Origin: Diphasiastrum complanatum
Lineage: Eukaryota; Streptophyta; Lycopodiopsida; Lycopodiales; Lycopodiaceae
Assembly: GCA_029204225.1 (NCBI GenBank)
Contig: CM055097.1
Location: 38,805,106-38,869,105 of the forward strand
Direction: 5' to 3'
Length of the DNA stretch: 64,000 nt
Numbering within the stretch: position 1 is the stretch's first letter; every line of letters begins with the position of its first letter. Under the pieces are notes generated by a model. It did not search any database and was not told the DNA's origin. It worked only from the letters and a program-made list of their open reading frames with translations. The position numbers and the translations under genes are program-made. Below are positions 11,498 to 23,047 of the stretch, piece after piece.

Positions 11498-12354
11498 GCA
11501 ATTTGGATGGAGTTCAGATGCGATTGCTAGACATTGCCAGCTGAATCACTCCTACAGTCCTCCAGAATATAGTCAGGCACTGCTGATCTACATTTATAAA
11601 TTAATATAGCATTCAACAAATAGCAGACACATTTGCATTCAAGATTATACAGTATAAAAATGACATGTGCACAAATGACTACAAGATCATCTATTAGTTT
11701 TCTCTCTGATTCTTCAAGCACTGCATGTAGATCCATGCAGTGCGTTGGCGTGAGAGAAATACAATTCTCTCATGAGTGATTGTCTTGCTTACTAGCGGAT
11801 TGTTGGGTCTTCAGATCCTAGACATAATTGTCTCGCACGCAGGCGGACATGTATTCTGTATTTTTGTCTTGATTGCGTACTAGCAGCAGACAGTTTTCTG
11901 TATCTGCATATTGATCAAGTATCATCTGTAAGTATATAGTCGCTCTGTGTAACTTTTAGATTAGAGTAATCAAGCCTACAACTAATAAGAAAATTACAAG
12001 AGTGACAGATTAGCCACGACTTAGAGTGTATTTGATGACGTCATGCCATCAGATCAGACATCTGTACTTATGGGTACTTGGATGATCTTGGTGGTACTCT
12101 TTGGAGCGTGAGGACAGAAAAGGTTTCGTGACATTTTTGTGTCACGTCGTTGGTTTCGTTTCCATTATCTAACTTTCCATGCTGGGCAGCAAAAGATTCT
12201 CTTTCACGAATCTTTCACGTTCGTGTCTTCTCGTCAAGTGTTCGCAAATCCTTCGTGCTTCGTGTCTCTTGACTTTCGTGTTCGCAAACATTTTCGTCAG
12301 GTAGAGGGTTGAAAGCTAGCAAGGCTTTGTAAACAGAAATGTTTTGTTTCTTCA
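11498..12354 (-). mobile_element. LTR of copia family A, copy 3 (3' LTR of element A, U5 end missing)
   Basis: The right end TTTGTTTCTTCA at 12,354 abuts the polypurine tract of element A. The left end starts at TTTGGATGGAG, the position where copy 4 also starts, and lacks the ~85 bases that copy 1 has beyond it. 857 bp remain. The palindromes near 12,230-12,290 are degraded compared with copies 1 and 4. Confidence 0.75.
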
Positions 12355-14743
12355 GCTCCCTCTCAAAGCATGATAGTTTTACGATCCCGAGACTGCTCCT
12401 CTATCTCTCAAAAAGTCCTTTGTTCAGGGCTTTGGTGAAGATGTGAACAACCATGTCCTTCCGATGAAGGTGGTCTGCAACATCTTCTTTTCAATTAGAT
12501 CCCTGATCAAGTGATACTTGATCGCAATATGCTGTTCTGGAATGGAACATGAGATTTTTCGTCAGATGTATTGAAGAGGTGTTATTCATCTGGAAGACTA
12601 GAAACTCTCTCCTTGTTTTGCCCAATTTATCCAAAAACTGCCTCAGCCAGATTATCTCATTGGCCATCTTTGCTGCTGCAACGTACTCTGCTTTGCAGGA
12701 TGACCCAGAGAACTGCTACTCCTGATGCGATGGTGCATCCTCCTGAGACACTTTTACAGACGTCCTTAAGGGATGCCCAGCTAGCATAATGTAGAAAAGC
12801 ATTTTGAAACCTGCATCACTACAATAACACAAGCCATAGTCCCTCGTTTATTGAAAATATTGCAAAATTCATTTTGCAATCTTCCAATGTGTCGAGCCTG
12901 GATTCATGCAGAATTGGCTCATCCTGATCACTACATAAGCGATGTCAAGGCGTGTGTTGTCTACAAGGTACATCAGTGATTCTATCAGCTTCCTGTAAGG
13001 TGTGAGCTGCATCTGTTCTCTCTCTTCCTCAGTCTTCGGACAATCGTCACTTGTCAGCACCGTCCCTATGACCATTGGAGTATCGCTCCTTTGCAGTTCA
13101 GCATCCCAAAATCCTCTAGGATCTTCTGGGTGTATCTAGATTGGTGAAGGTATAACTTACCTCCCTCGTAGTCCCTTTCAATATGCAAGCCAAAGGTAAC
13201 ACCTGGCTTCTCCCAGATCCACGATCTCGAAATATTTCGAGATGTCTCCTTTCCCTTCAGCAATTACTTGGTCACTCCTGCAAAGTATCAAAGTGTTGTC
13301 CACATATACAGCCACAATGACGATCTGTGCATCTGTAACTCTGACATATACACTAGAATAAGCCAACAGTGGCTTGAATCCTAATGATTTCAGGGCTTGA
13401 TCCTTTTTCTTGTACCATTGTCGAGCTGATTGTTTCAAACTGTAGATACTTCTATGCATTCTGCATGCATAGTCAGGAAGTGAATGCGAGACAAATCCTG
13501 GGGGTTGATCCATATAGACCTCTTCGTCTAATTCGCCATGCAAGAAGGCTGTCTTCTCATCCACAATGTGGATCCTGAGGTCATAAGCTACTGCATATGC
13601 AAATAATAGATGTAGGGACGAATGTTTGACAACAAGAGAGAAGGTTTCAGAGTAGTCAATACCATATCTCTGAGAGAATTCCTTTGCTACCAGTCTCACC
13701 TTGTATTTTGACACATTTCCATCTGGTCCGTATTTGATCTTGAACACCCATTTGCATTTGACAGTCTTGTGCTTATGTGGTAATGGCTGCAACGTCCATA
13801 CCTCGTTCTTCCTCATGGATTCCATCTCTTCGTTCATGGCCTGGATCCATTTGTCCTTCTCTAGACATTCAATCGCTTTCTCAAAAGTCTGTGGTTCATC
13901 ACTGAATCCGTAGAACTCCTCTGATGTAAAAGCGGAGCTGCCTAGCACATATCTTGTTGGCGCTCTTCGTGGTCTTGTCGACCTCCTTGGACAACAATGC
14001 CTTTGCCTTTGTTTGCTCTGCTAGGTCCGGAACCATCTTGGTTTACAGGATTTGTAGCAATGGGCTGCCTCTCGAATCTTTCGTCTTCTAATTCGTCACT
14101 CGAATGGGAGACGACTCAAAAATCATTGTTTTTGTGTTTGTCCTCTGCCCCCTCTGTCACTGGTGGCAGGTCATAGTACTGTCTCTCTAGAACTTCATAG
14201 CTGACAGGATCGTCATTGGCCATTGTCCTGCTCTCATCAAATCTAACATCTCTCACTGTTTTCACAGTGTTCGTGTCTGGCCTGTAGACCATTTAGTATG
14301 ACAAATTGTTGTCATAACCTACCAAAAATCCCTGCTCGGCTTTTTCGTCAAGCTTCTTTCGAAGCTTATCAGGAATATGTGCATAAGCTGCACAACCAAA
14401 GATTCTAACGTGAGACAGGTTGGGCTTTCTACCCCACCATAGTTCGTGTGGTGTCATGTGAGGGACACCAGACCTCTCTGTCTTGTTCTAGATGTATGAG
14501 GCTATAGGTATTGCTTCAGTCCATAGTACCCTTGGAGCCTTCGAGTAGGCCATCATGCATCTGGCTGCTTCCATCAAGTTCCTGTTCTTTCTTTCTGCAA
14601 CACCGTTGTGCTATGGTGTGTAGGCTGCAGTCCTTCTGTGAATGATGCCACGATCATTGCAGAAGTCAGTAAAGCGATTCGAGATGTATTCACCACCTTG
14701 ATATGTCCAGATCTGTTTCACTTTGTTGTCTGTACATCTTTCG
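12355..14743 (-). pseudogene. Element A: copia integrase, RT and RNase H (degenerate)
   Basis: Read on the minus strand from 14,743: an integrase core starting near the second catalytic Asp (TDN...QGGEY), then the HNGVAERKNRN glutamate motif, the C-terminal GYD region near 14,330, a linker, and RT at 13,178-13,948. RT keeps KCKWVFK, RLVAKEFSQ, GIDY and the first Asp region, but its catalytic YVDD reads YVDN near 13,300. Two frame changes then lead into the RT-RNase H connection (12,869-13,075) and a broken RNase H ending at the PPT (12,355-12,367). In-frame stops occur in integrase. Gag, protease and the N-terminal half of integrase are gone; the core abuts LTR A copy 4 at 14,744. Confidence 0.75.
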
Positions 14744-15645
14744 GATGGAGTTCAGATGCGATCACTAGACACTGCCAGCTGAATCACTCCTACAGTCCTC
14801 CAGAATGTAGTTAGGCACTGCTGATCTACGTTTATAAATTAATATAGCATTCAACAAAGTTTCAACCAATGTGCAGAATTAAATGAATGAGAGAATTAGA
14901 CACATGAATAACAACAGACACATTTGCATTCAAGATCATACAGTATAAAAATGACATGTGCACAACAACTGCAAGATCATCTATTAGTTTTCTCTCTGAT
15001 TCTTCAAGCACTGCATGTAGATCCACGCAATGCGTTGGCGTGAGAGAAATACATTTCTCTCATGAGTGATTGTCTCGCTTACTAGCGGACTGTTGGATCT
15101 TCAGATCCTAAACATAATTGTCTTGCACACAGGTGGACATGTATTCTGAATTTTTGTCTTAATTGCTTACTAGCATCAAACAGTTTTCTATATCTGCATA
15201 TTGATCAAGTATCATCTAGTAAGTATATAGTCGCTCTGTATAACTTTTAGATTAGAGTAATTAAGCCTACAACTAATAAGAAAATTACAAGAGTGGCAGA
15301 TTAGCCACGACTTAGAGTGTATCCGTTGATGTCATGCCATCAGATCAGACATCTGTACTTCTGGGTACTTGGATGATCTTGGTGGTACTCTTTGGAGCAT
15401 GAGCGTAGAAAAGGTTTCATGACATTTTCGTGTTGCATCATTGGTTTCGTTTCCATCGTTTGACTTTTTGTGCTAGGCCGCAAAAGATTCTCGTTCGCAA
15501 ATCTTTCGCGTTCGTGTCTTCCCGTCAAGTGTTCGCGAATCTTTCGTGCTTCGTGTCTCTTGACTTTCGTGTTCGCGAACATTTTCATCAGGTAGAGGGC
15601 TGAAAGCTAGCAAGGCTTTGTAAACAGAAGCATTTTGTTTCTTCA
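14744..15645 (-). mobile_element. LTR of copia family A, copy 4 (5' side of element A, U5 end missing)
   Basis: Right end TTTTGTTTCTTCA at 15,645; left end begins at GGATGGAGTTCAG, the same internal LTR position as copy 3. It contains GTTCGCGAAT at 15,531 and GTTCGCGAAC at 15,571. By position it is the 5' LTR of element A, but its U5 end, the primer site, gag and protease are deleted and it joins integrase directly. Confidence 0.75.
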
Positions 15646-17313
15646 GAACCGATCTATGGAAATTGTAGATCTTGTAGCAACCTTCTGAGCCAAATAATCT
15701 CCTTCACTGCTAATGTAGCCACAACATATTTAGATTTTGTTGAGGACAACGAAATGCATTTCTGCATTTTGTTGTTCCATGAAATGGGTCCTCCTACAAG
15801 GAAACAAATAGAACGTGATGTGGACTTTTTGGTGTCCATGTCTCCTGCCCAATATATATATGAATAAGTGACTAATGAAAGTGTAGCTTCTGTATTACCA
15901 TTGTAGCACAAAGCATAGTGCTTCATAGCTTGAATGTACTTCAGTACTCTTTGTAGAGCCTTTCCAATGTTGTAAGCCTGGATTGGACATGTATTGAGAT
16001 AGTGTGCTTAATGCATATGCTAGATGAGGTCATGTGTAGACCATAGAGTACATTATAGACCCGATTATTGACTGATAAGGGTATCTGCACATTTCTTGTT
16101 GTTCTGCTTGAGTTTTGGGACACATGTCTTTTGATAGCTTGGATCTTGGATCCATGGGAGAATCTATCGACTTATAGTCAACCGTGCCATATCTGCGAAG
16201 TACATTGGTTAAGTAGGATTCTTGGCTTATAGCGATACTTTTGCTTGCACGATCTCTGGCGATCTCCATACCAAGTAAGTAATGAACTAGGCCTAAATCA
16301 GTCATATCAAATTCATTTAAAAGCAAAGATTTGGTTTCAAGTAAAAACTGATTGAATTGCTGATGATTAAAGAATCATCGACATATAATACTATTATGAC
16401 ATAGCTTGGCCCTTTACACTTGAGATATACATTTGAGTATGCGGAGCAAGAAGTAAAATTCAGCTACAACAAGAAGTGACTAATTCTTTTATACTAGGCC
16501 ATAGGAGCTTGCTTGAGGCCATAAAGTGCCTTATGCAGTTTCCATACCAAATGTTCTTGGACTTGAAGGATGTAACCTTATGGTTGATAAATGAATATTT
16601 CTTCTTGTATGTATCCGTGAAGGAATGTTGTCTGGATATCCATCTGGTGAATGTTTGGATCTTCTGCAGCAACTATACCCATCAAGGTGCGAATAGATTG
16701 ATGCTTAACCACTAGACTGAAAGTGTTAGTGTAATCTATTCCATATACTTGCTCATATCCTTTAACCACTTAACGAGCTTTTCATTTGGATATAGATCTA
16801 TATGGCTTAAGCTTTAGCTTGAATATCCACTTAGAGTCAATAGGTTTTATACTTGCAGGAGGATTAACAACACTCCAAGTCTTGTTCTTCATGAATGAAT
16901 GGTACTCAGCGTCCATGGCAACTTTCCATTTGTCCACATCTAACATTGATAATGCTTTTACAACAGAGGCAGTTCATCATGACTGATAAACGCCTGAGGG
17001 ATGGAACGATGAGATTGTTGTCAGTGTCGTGTAGATCTTCGAATTGCAGGTTCTTGAGTAGACGTCTCTTCTGGGTGAATGACAGGGATATCTTCAGCTT
17101 GTGGTTGAACAATCATAGGTTTGGGCCTATCGACGGTGACTGGAGTTGTTGGAACAATCTCCTGCATTTGCTGCTTCTACTTAAAATCATAAAAAATTTC
17201 TTCAAGAAAGACAAAATCTTGGCTGACTGAGATTTGACCTCTTTCATCATCATAAATGCGATATGCTTTATGTGATGTTGAATAGCCAACGAAAAATACC
17301 TACGGCCTACTAG
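15646..17313 (-). pseudogene. Element B: copia integrase C-terminus, RT and RNase H (left part)
   Basis: Minus-strand frames give the integrase GYS-like C-terminal region (17,240-17,313), an acidic linker, RT pieces including GIDYTNTFSLVVK and QMDIQTTFLHGY (16,578-16,769), the RT thumb/connection MTDLGLVHYLLGMEIAR (16,030-16,326), and RNase H with a GGPISWNNKMQKCISLSSTKSKY segment (15,654-15,926). RNase H is cut off at 15,646 by LTR A copy 4. Frame shifts and stops are frequent. The gene continues on the other side of the array at 33,115-33,420. Confidence 0.75.
17309..17313. repeat. Target-site duplication ACTAG (left)
   Basis: ACTAG directly precedes the first LTR and is repeated at 33,110-33,114 after the fourth LTR. 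No such duplication separates the three units. Confidence 0.85.
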
Positions 17314-17995
17314 TGTAAAAATTACAGCAAATAAGGATCCTAAAACACTTGAAATGATGAGGGAAACAATAGATTATGATTTCATAAGATTAGCACAAGT
17401 TGAACCATCAAAATCCATCAAAAATCTATGCTTGAACCTCACTAAATGGCCCAAATCCTTGAAGAAGGCTTCACACGTGTGAAAGTACGGCCTCCCACAG
17501 TCTGAGTACTGTACACCAGACCTACATTCAATCCTATAATCATTAGTAATCACAAGTACTCAAACAATTATGAACATAGAGAGCAATTGCACCATTATGA
17601 GAGAAAAAACATGAAATTGCTTGATTGATTTTGGTGAGATATCATCACCTATATATACATGATCCATCACGGTTTTGGGCAGGTATGAGTAGCCCTAAAC
17701 CTATCCCTAATGCTAATTTTGGTGGATCTTTCATCCCTACCAAGTTAGGGTTGGAATCTTGGAGATCCCTCAACAATGCAAAAATTACCAAAAATAGCTC
17801 CTATTTTTTCTCCCTTGTATCTAAGCATAATTTGGACTCATTCCAAAGGTTCTAACACTTAGGTCTACTTGAGAACATCCTTATGAATGGAATCCTATGC
17901 TATTTGTCACGTGTGACAAGCCACATCATGACCATCTAACTATTTACAAGTCATATGACCAAAACTAGTCAAGCTAGAATTGTGAATTTTTAACA
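17314..17995 (-). repeat. Array LTR 1 (outer 3' LTR)
   Basis: Ends TGTAAAAATTACAG...TTTTTAACA on the plus strand (TG/CA). In element orientation it has a TATATATAGG-type box (17,648-17,658) followed ~180 bp later by the palindrome TTCACACGTGTGAA (near 17,470). The 76-aa plus-strand frame inside it is a by-product. Confidence 0.93.
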
Positions 17996-18007
17996 CTCCT
18001 CCTCACT
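17996..18007 (-). promoter_or_regulatory. Polypurine tract, unit 1
   Basis: On the minus strand GTGAGGAGGAG lies directly before the LTR: the plus-strand primer for reverse transcription. Confidence 0.8.
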
Positions 18008-18009
18008 AT

Positions 18010-20067
18010 CTAGCTTGGTTCAATCATTGCTTTACTAATCACTCCAAGTGATGATCTGAACTTCATAAAAGGTGTCTTTTGAAGTGGTTTAGTAAGTAGA
18101 TCAGCTACACATTCATTGCTTGGAACATGCTCCAAAGCAATCTCCTTGGCTTGCACCATTTCTCTCACAAAGTGATGGCATATCTCAATGTGCTTAGATC
18201 TTGCATGGAAGATTGGGTTAGATGCAAGGTGTTGGGATGATATATTGTCATTGTAGATGATTGGTGCCTCCTCTGAATCCATGATCTTTAGTTCCACCAA
18301 TAATCTCTTGATCCAAAGTACCTCCTTTGTAGTGGTTGTCAAAGCTTTGTACTCGGCCTCGGTTGAAGATAGAGATATAGTTTCTTGCTTTTTTGAAAGC
18401 CATGAAACCACACCTTCTCCTATGAAAGTTGAATAGGCACTTGTTGATTTCCTATCCCTCTTGTCCCCTGCAAAATCTGAATCACTAAATGCATGAAGGT
18501 TAATCACATCTCCTCTATATAGAATCCCAAAATCCAATGTACCCGAGATGTATCTTAGAATCCTCTTAGCCTTTTTCCAATGGATATTCAATGGCTTTTG
18601 CATGGATTGGCTCAACCTACATACACTAAAGCTAAGATCTGGTCTAGTTATAGTGATCCACATTAAGGAACCTATAAGTTGCCTAAACAAAGTGATGTCC
18701 ATGAAGGATCTTTCATCATCTTCATTTGGCACTTTTACATCTTGCTCCATTGGTGTGTCAACACTTTTGCATACTTCCATCTTAAACTTCTTCAAAAGAC
18801 TTTGAGCATAGTTTACTTGACTTATAAAGATAAAATCAGACCCTCTAAGTACTTCTATGCCTAAGATGAAGTGAAGACACCCTAGATCTACCATCTTGAA
18901 CTCTAAGGATAGATCTATCTTGATTTTTTCAATACCATCAACACTATTTCCACTAATGATGATGTCATCTACATAAATGAGTAAAAGTACAATACCAACA
19001 TCATCAAACTTAATGTAAAGAGTGGGATCATATTCACTTTGAACAAAAGAAAGTGAAATAAGATAGCAATGTAGTCTTGAATTCCAAGATCTCGAGGCTT
19101 GCTTCAAGCCATAGATGCTTCTTTGGAGATGGCATACTTTGTTCTCCATTCCATGCTTGATGAACCCTTGTGGCTGCTCCATATAGATATCCTCTTCCAA
19201 AAAACCATTCAAGAAAGCATTAGAGACATCCATTTGACATAGAATCCATCCAAAATGTGATGCAAGTGCAATGATTAGTCTTATTGTGACCATCTTGGCC
19301 ACGGGTGCAAAAGTTTCCTCATAGTCTATCCCTCTCTCTTGAGCATAACCTTTTGCAACTAATCTTGCTTTATGTTTGTTAACACTCCCATTTGCATTCA
19401 ACTTAAGCTTGAAGACCCACTTGCATCCTATTACATTCCTTTGAGGTCTCTCAACAAGCAACCAAGTTTCATTCTCAATCAAGGCATCATACTCATCCAA
19501 CATAGCTTTATACCATTCTTTGGAGTTCAATGCATCTTCAACATTAGACGGTTCTTCAAAACTAGATAAAGCATAAGAAGTGGATGATATACCCTCAACT
19601 TGCTGTCCTTTGCCTTGATATGTGAGCCTTGATGGCTCCACTTTTGCCCTTGAAGATCTCCTTGGTGTGATAGGTGGGTTTGGTGCTTGCTCCTCCATGA
19701 GCTCCTCCTCAAAACCAAGATCTTGCTCCTCGGCCATCTTCTTCTTGATTGTTGGAGCACTTGAGCCTTCTTCAAGCATATGCATATGATGTTCATCAAA
19801 GATGACATCCCTTGAAACAACAAATTTTTTCAAGGATGGGAGATAGACTTTGTAGCCCTTGCTTGAGCTTGCATATCCAAGCATGATCCCTCTTGTGGAA
19901 GATGGATCCTCCTTGGTTCTTGTTTCCAATGGCACATGCACATAACATATACACCCAAAAACTTTCAAGTGATTAAGATTGGGTTTCTTTCCATACAACA
20001 TCTCATATGGAGTTTTGCCTTCAATTGCTTTGCAAGACACCCTATTCATCAAGTAGTTTGCACACAT
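18010..20067 (-). CDS. Unit 1 ORF2: copia integrase C-terminus, RT and RNase H
   Basis: 685 codons. Residues 1-90 finish integrase (KTPYEMLYGKKPN, FGC, GYASSSKGYKVY); 90-185 are a charged linker with PRRSSR. RT covers ~200-440, with KWVFK at 216, the first catalytic Asp at 280 (QMDVSNAF) and YVDD at 365-368. RNase H covers ~525-660, with D531 (SDSDFAG), E572 (STEAEY), D607 (YNDN) and the HARSKHIEI region. All polymerase and RNase H residues I looked for are present. The first ATG lies inside integrase, 19 bases into the end of the upstream ORF but in another frame. It is therefore not a natural protein start, and pol is split by a frame break. Confidence 0.88.
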   Translation of the reverse strand: MCANYLMNRVSCKAIEGKTPYEMLYGKKPNLNHLKVFGCICYVHVPLETRTKEDPSSTRGIMLGYASSSKGYKVYLPSLKKFVVSRDVIFDEHHMHMLEEGSSAPTIKKKMAEEQDLGFEEELMEEQAPNPPITPRRSSRAKVEPSRLTYQGKGQQVEGISSTSYALSSFEEPSNVEDALNSKEWYKAMLDEYDALIENETWLLVERPQRNVIGCKWVFKLKLNANGSVNKHKARLVAKGYAQERGIDYEETFAPVAKMVTIRLIIALASHFGWILCQMDVSNAFLNGFLEEDIYMEQPQGFIKHGMENKVCHLQRSIYGLKQASRSWNSRLHCYLISLSFVQSEYDPTLYIKFDDVGIVLLLIYVDDIIISGNSVDGIEKIKIDLSLEFKMVDLGCLHFILGIEVLRGSDFIFISQVNYAQSLLKKFKMEVCKSVDTPMEQDVKVPNEDDERSFMDITLFRQLIGSLMWITITRPDLSFSVCRLSQSMQKPLNIHWKKAKRILRYISGTLDFGILYRGDVINLHAFSDSDFAGDKRDRKSTSAYSTFIGEGVVSWLSKKQETISLSSTEAEYKALTTTTKEVLWIKRLLVELKIMDSEEAPIIYNDNISSQHLASNPIFHARSKHIEICHHFVREMVQAKEIALEHVPSNECVADLLTKPLQKTPFMKFRSSLGVISKAMIEPS

Positions 20068-21962
20068 ACAAGAGACTCACCCCAAAAGGATTTGGGCAAA
20101 CAAGCATCTAATCTTAAAGCCTTAGAACATTCACATAATGTTCTATTCCTTCTTTCAGCAACTCCATTTTGTTGAGGAGTGTAAGGACAAGAAGTCTCTT
20201 TCTTGATCCCTTCCTCCTCACAAAAGGCCTTGAACTCATTGGAGATGAATTCTCCACCATTGTCACTTCTAAGAATCTTGATGCTATGATTATGATGCTT
20301 TTCCACAAACAACTTGAACTTTACAAAAGTATCAAATACTTGAGACTTGAAGGAAAGTAAGAACACCCAACAATATCTTGAGTAGTCATCAATGAAGGTT
20401 AAAAACATGGATGAACCTCCATTAGATTTGGTGCTAGCAATGTGCACATCCGAGTGTATGAGTTCAAGAGGATGAGATGACTTTGTGATGGATTTAGGAA
20501 ACACCTTCTTATGTGCCTTGGATAAGGCACAAGCTTCACAAACCTTGTCTTCCTTCCCAATAGACCTTGGTAGGCCTAAAGCATACTCCTCCTTGATCAT
20601 AGCCTCCATGGAACCCGAGTTGACATGTCCAAGTCTTTTGTGCCATAAAGTAAAGGTAGATATCTTGCTCTTCTCGGCCAACATGACAACATTAGTATCC
20701 ACAAATGCATCCAGCTTATAAAGTTTGCCAAGTCTAGTGCCCTTAGCCACTATCTTACCCTTCTTCTTGATGAAACATTCATTTGAAGCAAAGTCAACAT
20801 TGAAACCATTGTCTACCATTTGGCCAACACTTAGTAGATTCTTTGTTATTGTAGGAATGTACAAAACACCTTCTATGTTGATCTTTTTGGAAGATCCTAA
20901 GCAAAGGGGAATGCTACCAACTCCTTCAATCTTACAAGCTTCATCATTTGCTGTATAGGTAGACTTTATAGGTCCATCATAAGATAAGAGAGAAGAGAAA
21001 AACTCCCTTTTACTAGTCATGTGTGAACTAGCACCCGAGTCAATCCACCAAGGATCTTCTCCTTTGAAGCTTGTTGAAGAAAATATGGACATCATGAGAG
21101 AGTCCTCACGTGAACTCTCCTCCTCCTCCTCTTTGCTCATGTTGTCTTGGCTTTGATCTTGCTTCCTCTTGAAGCATTCCGAGGCATAATGCCCCATCTT
21201 GCTACAATAGTAGCACTTCACCTTTGATTTGTCCTTCTTGACTTTGGTGGTTGATGGAGATGCCTTTGGGGGTCCTTCTTGATCCTCAAGCTTTGTAGAC
21301 TTCTTGAATGTTGATCCTTTGCCTTTGGTGAAGAGAGCTTGGTCATCTCCACCTTGGATGGAAAGCCTATCCATCCTCTCTTGCATTTGGCTCCTTCTTG
21401 ATTCCTCGGCCATGAGCGTGCCTTGGAGTTCTTCAAGTATGGGTAGCTTACCCATAATTGCATATCCCTGAACCAAATTGTCAAATTCAAAGCTTAGTCC
21501 ATTCAATATGAGTTGAACAAGCTCTTCATCCTTGATAGGTTCACCTATAAAGGCTAGCTCTTTGTTCAATTCTTTTACTCTTAGGACAAAAGTATGTGCA
21601 CTCTCTCCTTTCTTTTGATAGCTTCTATAGATTTGATTCTTCAAAGCTAACATTCTAGTTTGGTTCTTGGATTCATAGACCTTTTGCAAAGTCTCCCAAG
21701 CATCTTGAGCTGAAGTGCAATCTCCTACCTCTCTTAAGAGTTCATTTGCAACATTCATTTTTATGCAATGTAGTGCAACATTGCACCTCTTGATGTATTT
21801 GGCTTTTTCTTGAGGATGAATAGGTTCACCCTCCTTACCATTTACAATTTCCATCAGATCTTGCATGATCATGATAGATTCCATTCTAACTTTCCATATG
21901 GAATAGTTAGTTTTGTTGAGCCTTTCATTAGTATCCAAAAGATATGCATTTATAGATGCCAT
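20049..21962 (-). CDS. Unit 1 ORF1: copia gag, protease and integrase core
   Basis: 637 codons, starting at an ATG ~380 bases after the primer site. Gag is ~1-245 (UBN2-type, WKVRME...). The CCHC zinc knuckle has C250, C253, H258 and C263. Protease has D308 in IDSG, and integrase has the zinc site H441, H446, C475 and C478. The catalytic triad is D504, D567 and E603; the last interval has the D-x35-E spacing of retroviral-type integrases. The frame ends at 637, where integrase should continue; the continuation is in the ORF at 18,010-20,067. A frame break in a short TG run near 20,055-20,065 splits the polyprotein. Gag, protease and the catalytic core look intact, but a full integrase-RT polyprotein is not encoded. 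Confidence 0.88.
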   Translation of the reverse strand: MASINAYLLDTNERLNKTNYSIWKVRMESIMIMQDLMEIVNGKEGEPIHPQEKAKYIKRCNVALHCIKMNVANELLREVGDCTSAQDAWETLQKVYESKNQTRMLALKNQIYRSYQKKGESAHTFVLRVKELNKELAFIGEPIKDEELVQLILNGLSFEFDNLVQGYAIMGKLPILEELQGTLMAEESRRSQMQERMDRLSIQGGDDQALFTKGKGSTFKKSTKLEDQEGPPKASPSTTKVKKDKSKVKCYYCSKMGHYASECFKRKQDQSQDNMSKEEEEESSREDSLMMSIFSSTSFKGEDPWWIDSGASSHMTSKREFFSSLLSYDGPIKSTYTANDEACKIEGVGSIPLCLGSSKKINIEGVLYIPTITKNLLSVGQMVDNGFNVDFASNECFIKKKGKIVAKGTRLGKLYKLDAFVDTNVVMLAEKSKISTFTLWHKRLGHVNSGSMEAMIKEEYALGLPRSIGKEDKVCEACALSKAHKKVFPKSITKSSHPLELIHSDVHIASTKSNGGSSMFLTFIDDYSRYCWVFLLSFKSQVFDTFVKFKLFVEKHHNHSIKILRSDNGGEFISNEFKAFCEEEGIKKETSCPYTPQQNGVAERRNRTLCECSKALRLDACLPKSFWGESLVCVQTT

Positions 21963-22339
21963 CTAGTCTCCTAATCAAGGACTTGACACAAATGAAAGTT
22001 ACTTCTATTGATTTGATTGAAGGTCTACCTTATCCCACTTCTTAGGGACCTGAAAAGATCAGTAATAGACTTCCTATAAAGATCTAAGAATGATCTCTAA
22101 CAAAATCAAATCATAGAATACTAGAAACAATGCACTTGCTTGATTGAAGTAGACAATACTAGTAGAATTGCCCCTCTTTCTATAAAGAACATTAAAGCTT
22201 CCCAATCTCCAATGTATTTGACTCACTTTGAGTTCTAGAATCAATACTAGATGCTAAGATCCAATCTACACAAGATTTAGATCAAAACTTGTGATCAAAT
22301 TGAATGAAAACCAAGGATTTAGCTCATTTCAGCCTTTAG

Positions 22340-22351
22340 GCTCTGATACCA
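22340..22351 (-). promoter_or_regulatory. Primer-binding site, tRNA-iMet type, unit 1
   Basis: TGGTATCAGAGC on the minus strand, directly adjoining the LTR. The leader between it and the ORF1 start is 21,963-22,339 and contains no ORF of note. Confidence 0.9.
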
Positions 22352-23033
22352 TGTAAAAATTACAGCAAATAAGGATCCTAAAACACTTGAAATGATGAGG
22401 GAAACAATAGATTATGATTTCATAAGATTAGCACAAGTTGAACCATCAAAATCCATCAAAAATCTATGCTTGAACCTCACTAAATGGCCCAAATCCTTGA
22501 AGAAGGCTTCACACGTGTGAAAGTACGGCCTCCCACAGTCTGAGTACTGTACACCAGACCTACATTCAATCCTATAATCATTAGTAATCACAAGTACTCA
22601 AACAATTATGAACATAGAGAGCAATTGCACCATTATGAGAGAAAAAACATGAAATTGCTTGATTGATTTTGGTGAGATATCATCACCTATATATACATGA
22701 TCCATCACGGTTTTGGGCAGGTATGAGTAGCCCTAAACCTATCCCTAATGCTAATTTTGGTGGATCTTTCATCCCTACCAAGTTAGGGTTGGAATCTTGG
22801 AGATCCCTCAACAATGCAAAAATTACCAAAAATAGCTCCTATTTTTTCTCCCTTGTATCTAAGCATAATTTGGACTCATTCCAAAGGTTCTAACACTTAG
22901 GTCTACTTGAGAACATCCTTATGAATGGAATCCTATGCTATTTGTCACGTGTGACAAGCCACATCATGACCATCTAACTATTTACAAGTCATATGACCAA
23001 AACTAGTCAAGCTAGAATTGTGAATTTTTAACA
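22352..23033 (-). repeat. Array LTR 2 (shared between units 1 and 2)
   Basis: Appears identical to LTR 1 by eye. It serves both as 5' LTR of unit 1 and as 3' LTR of unit 2, with PBS on one side and PPT on the other. Confidence 0.93.
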
Positions 23034-23045
23034 CTCCTCCTCACT
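23034..23045 (-). promoter_or_regulatory. Polypurine tract, unit 2
   Basis: Same GTGAGGAGGAG tract as unit 1. Confidence 0.8.
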
Positions 23046-23047
23046 AT

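Noticed and set aside
17625-17855. 76-aa ORF repeated at 22,663, 27,701 and 32,739
   Set aside because: Antisense frame inside the four near-identical LTRs; its repetition reflects LTR copying, not a gene.
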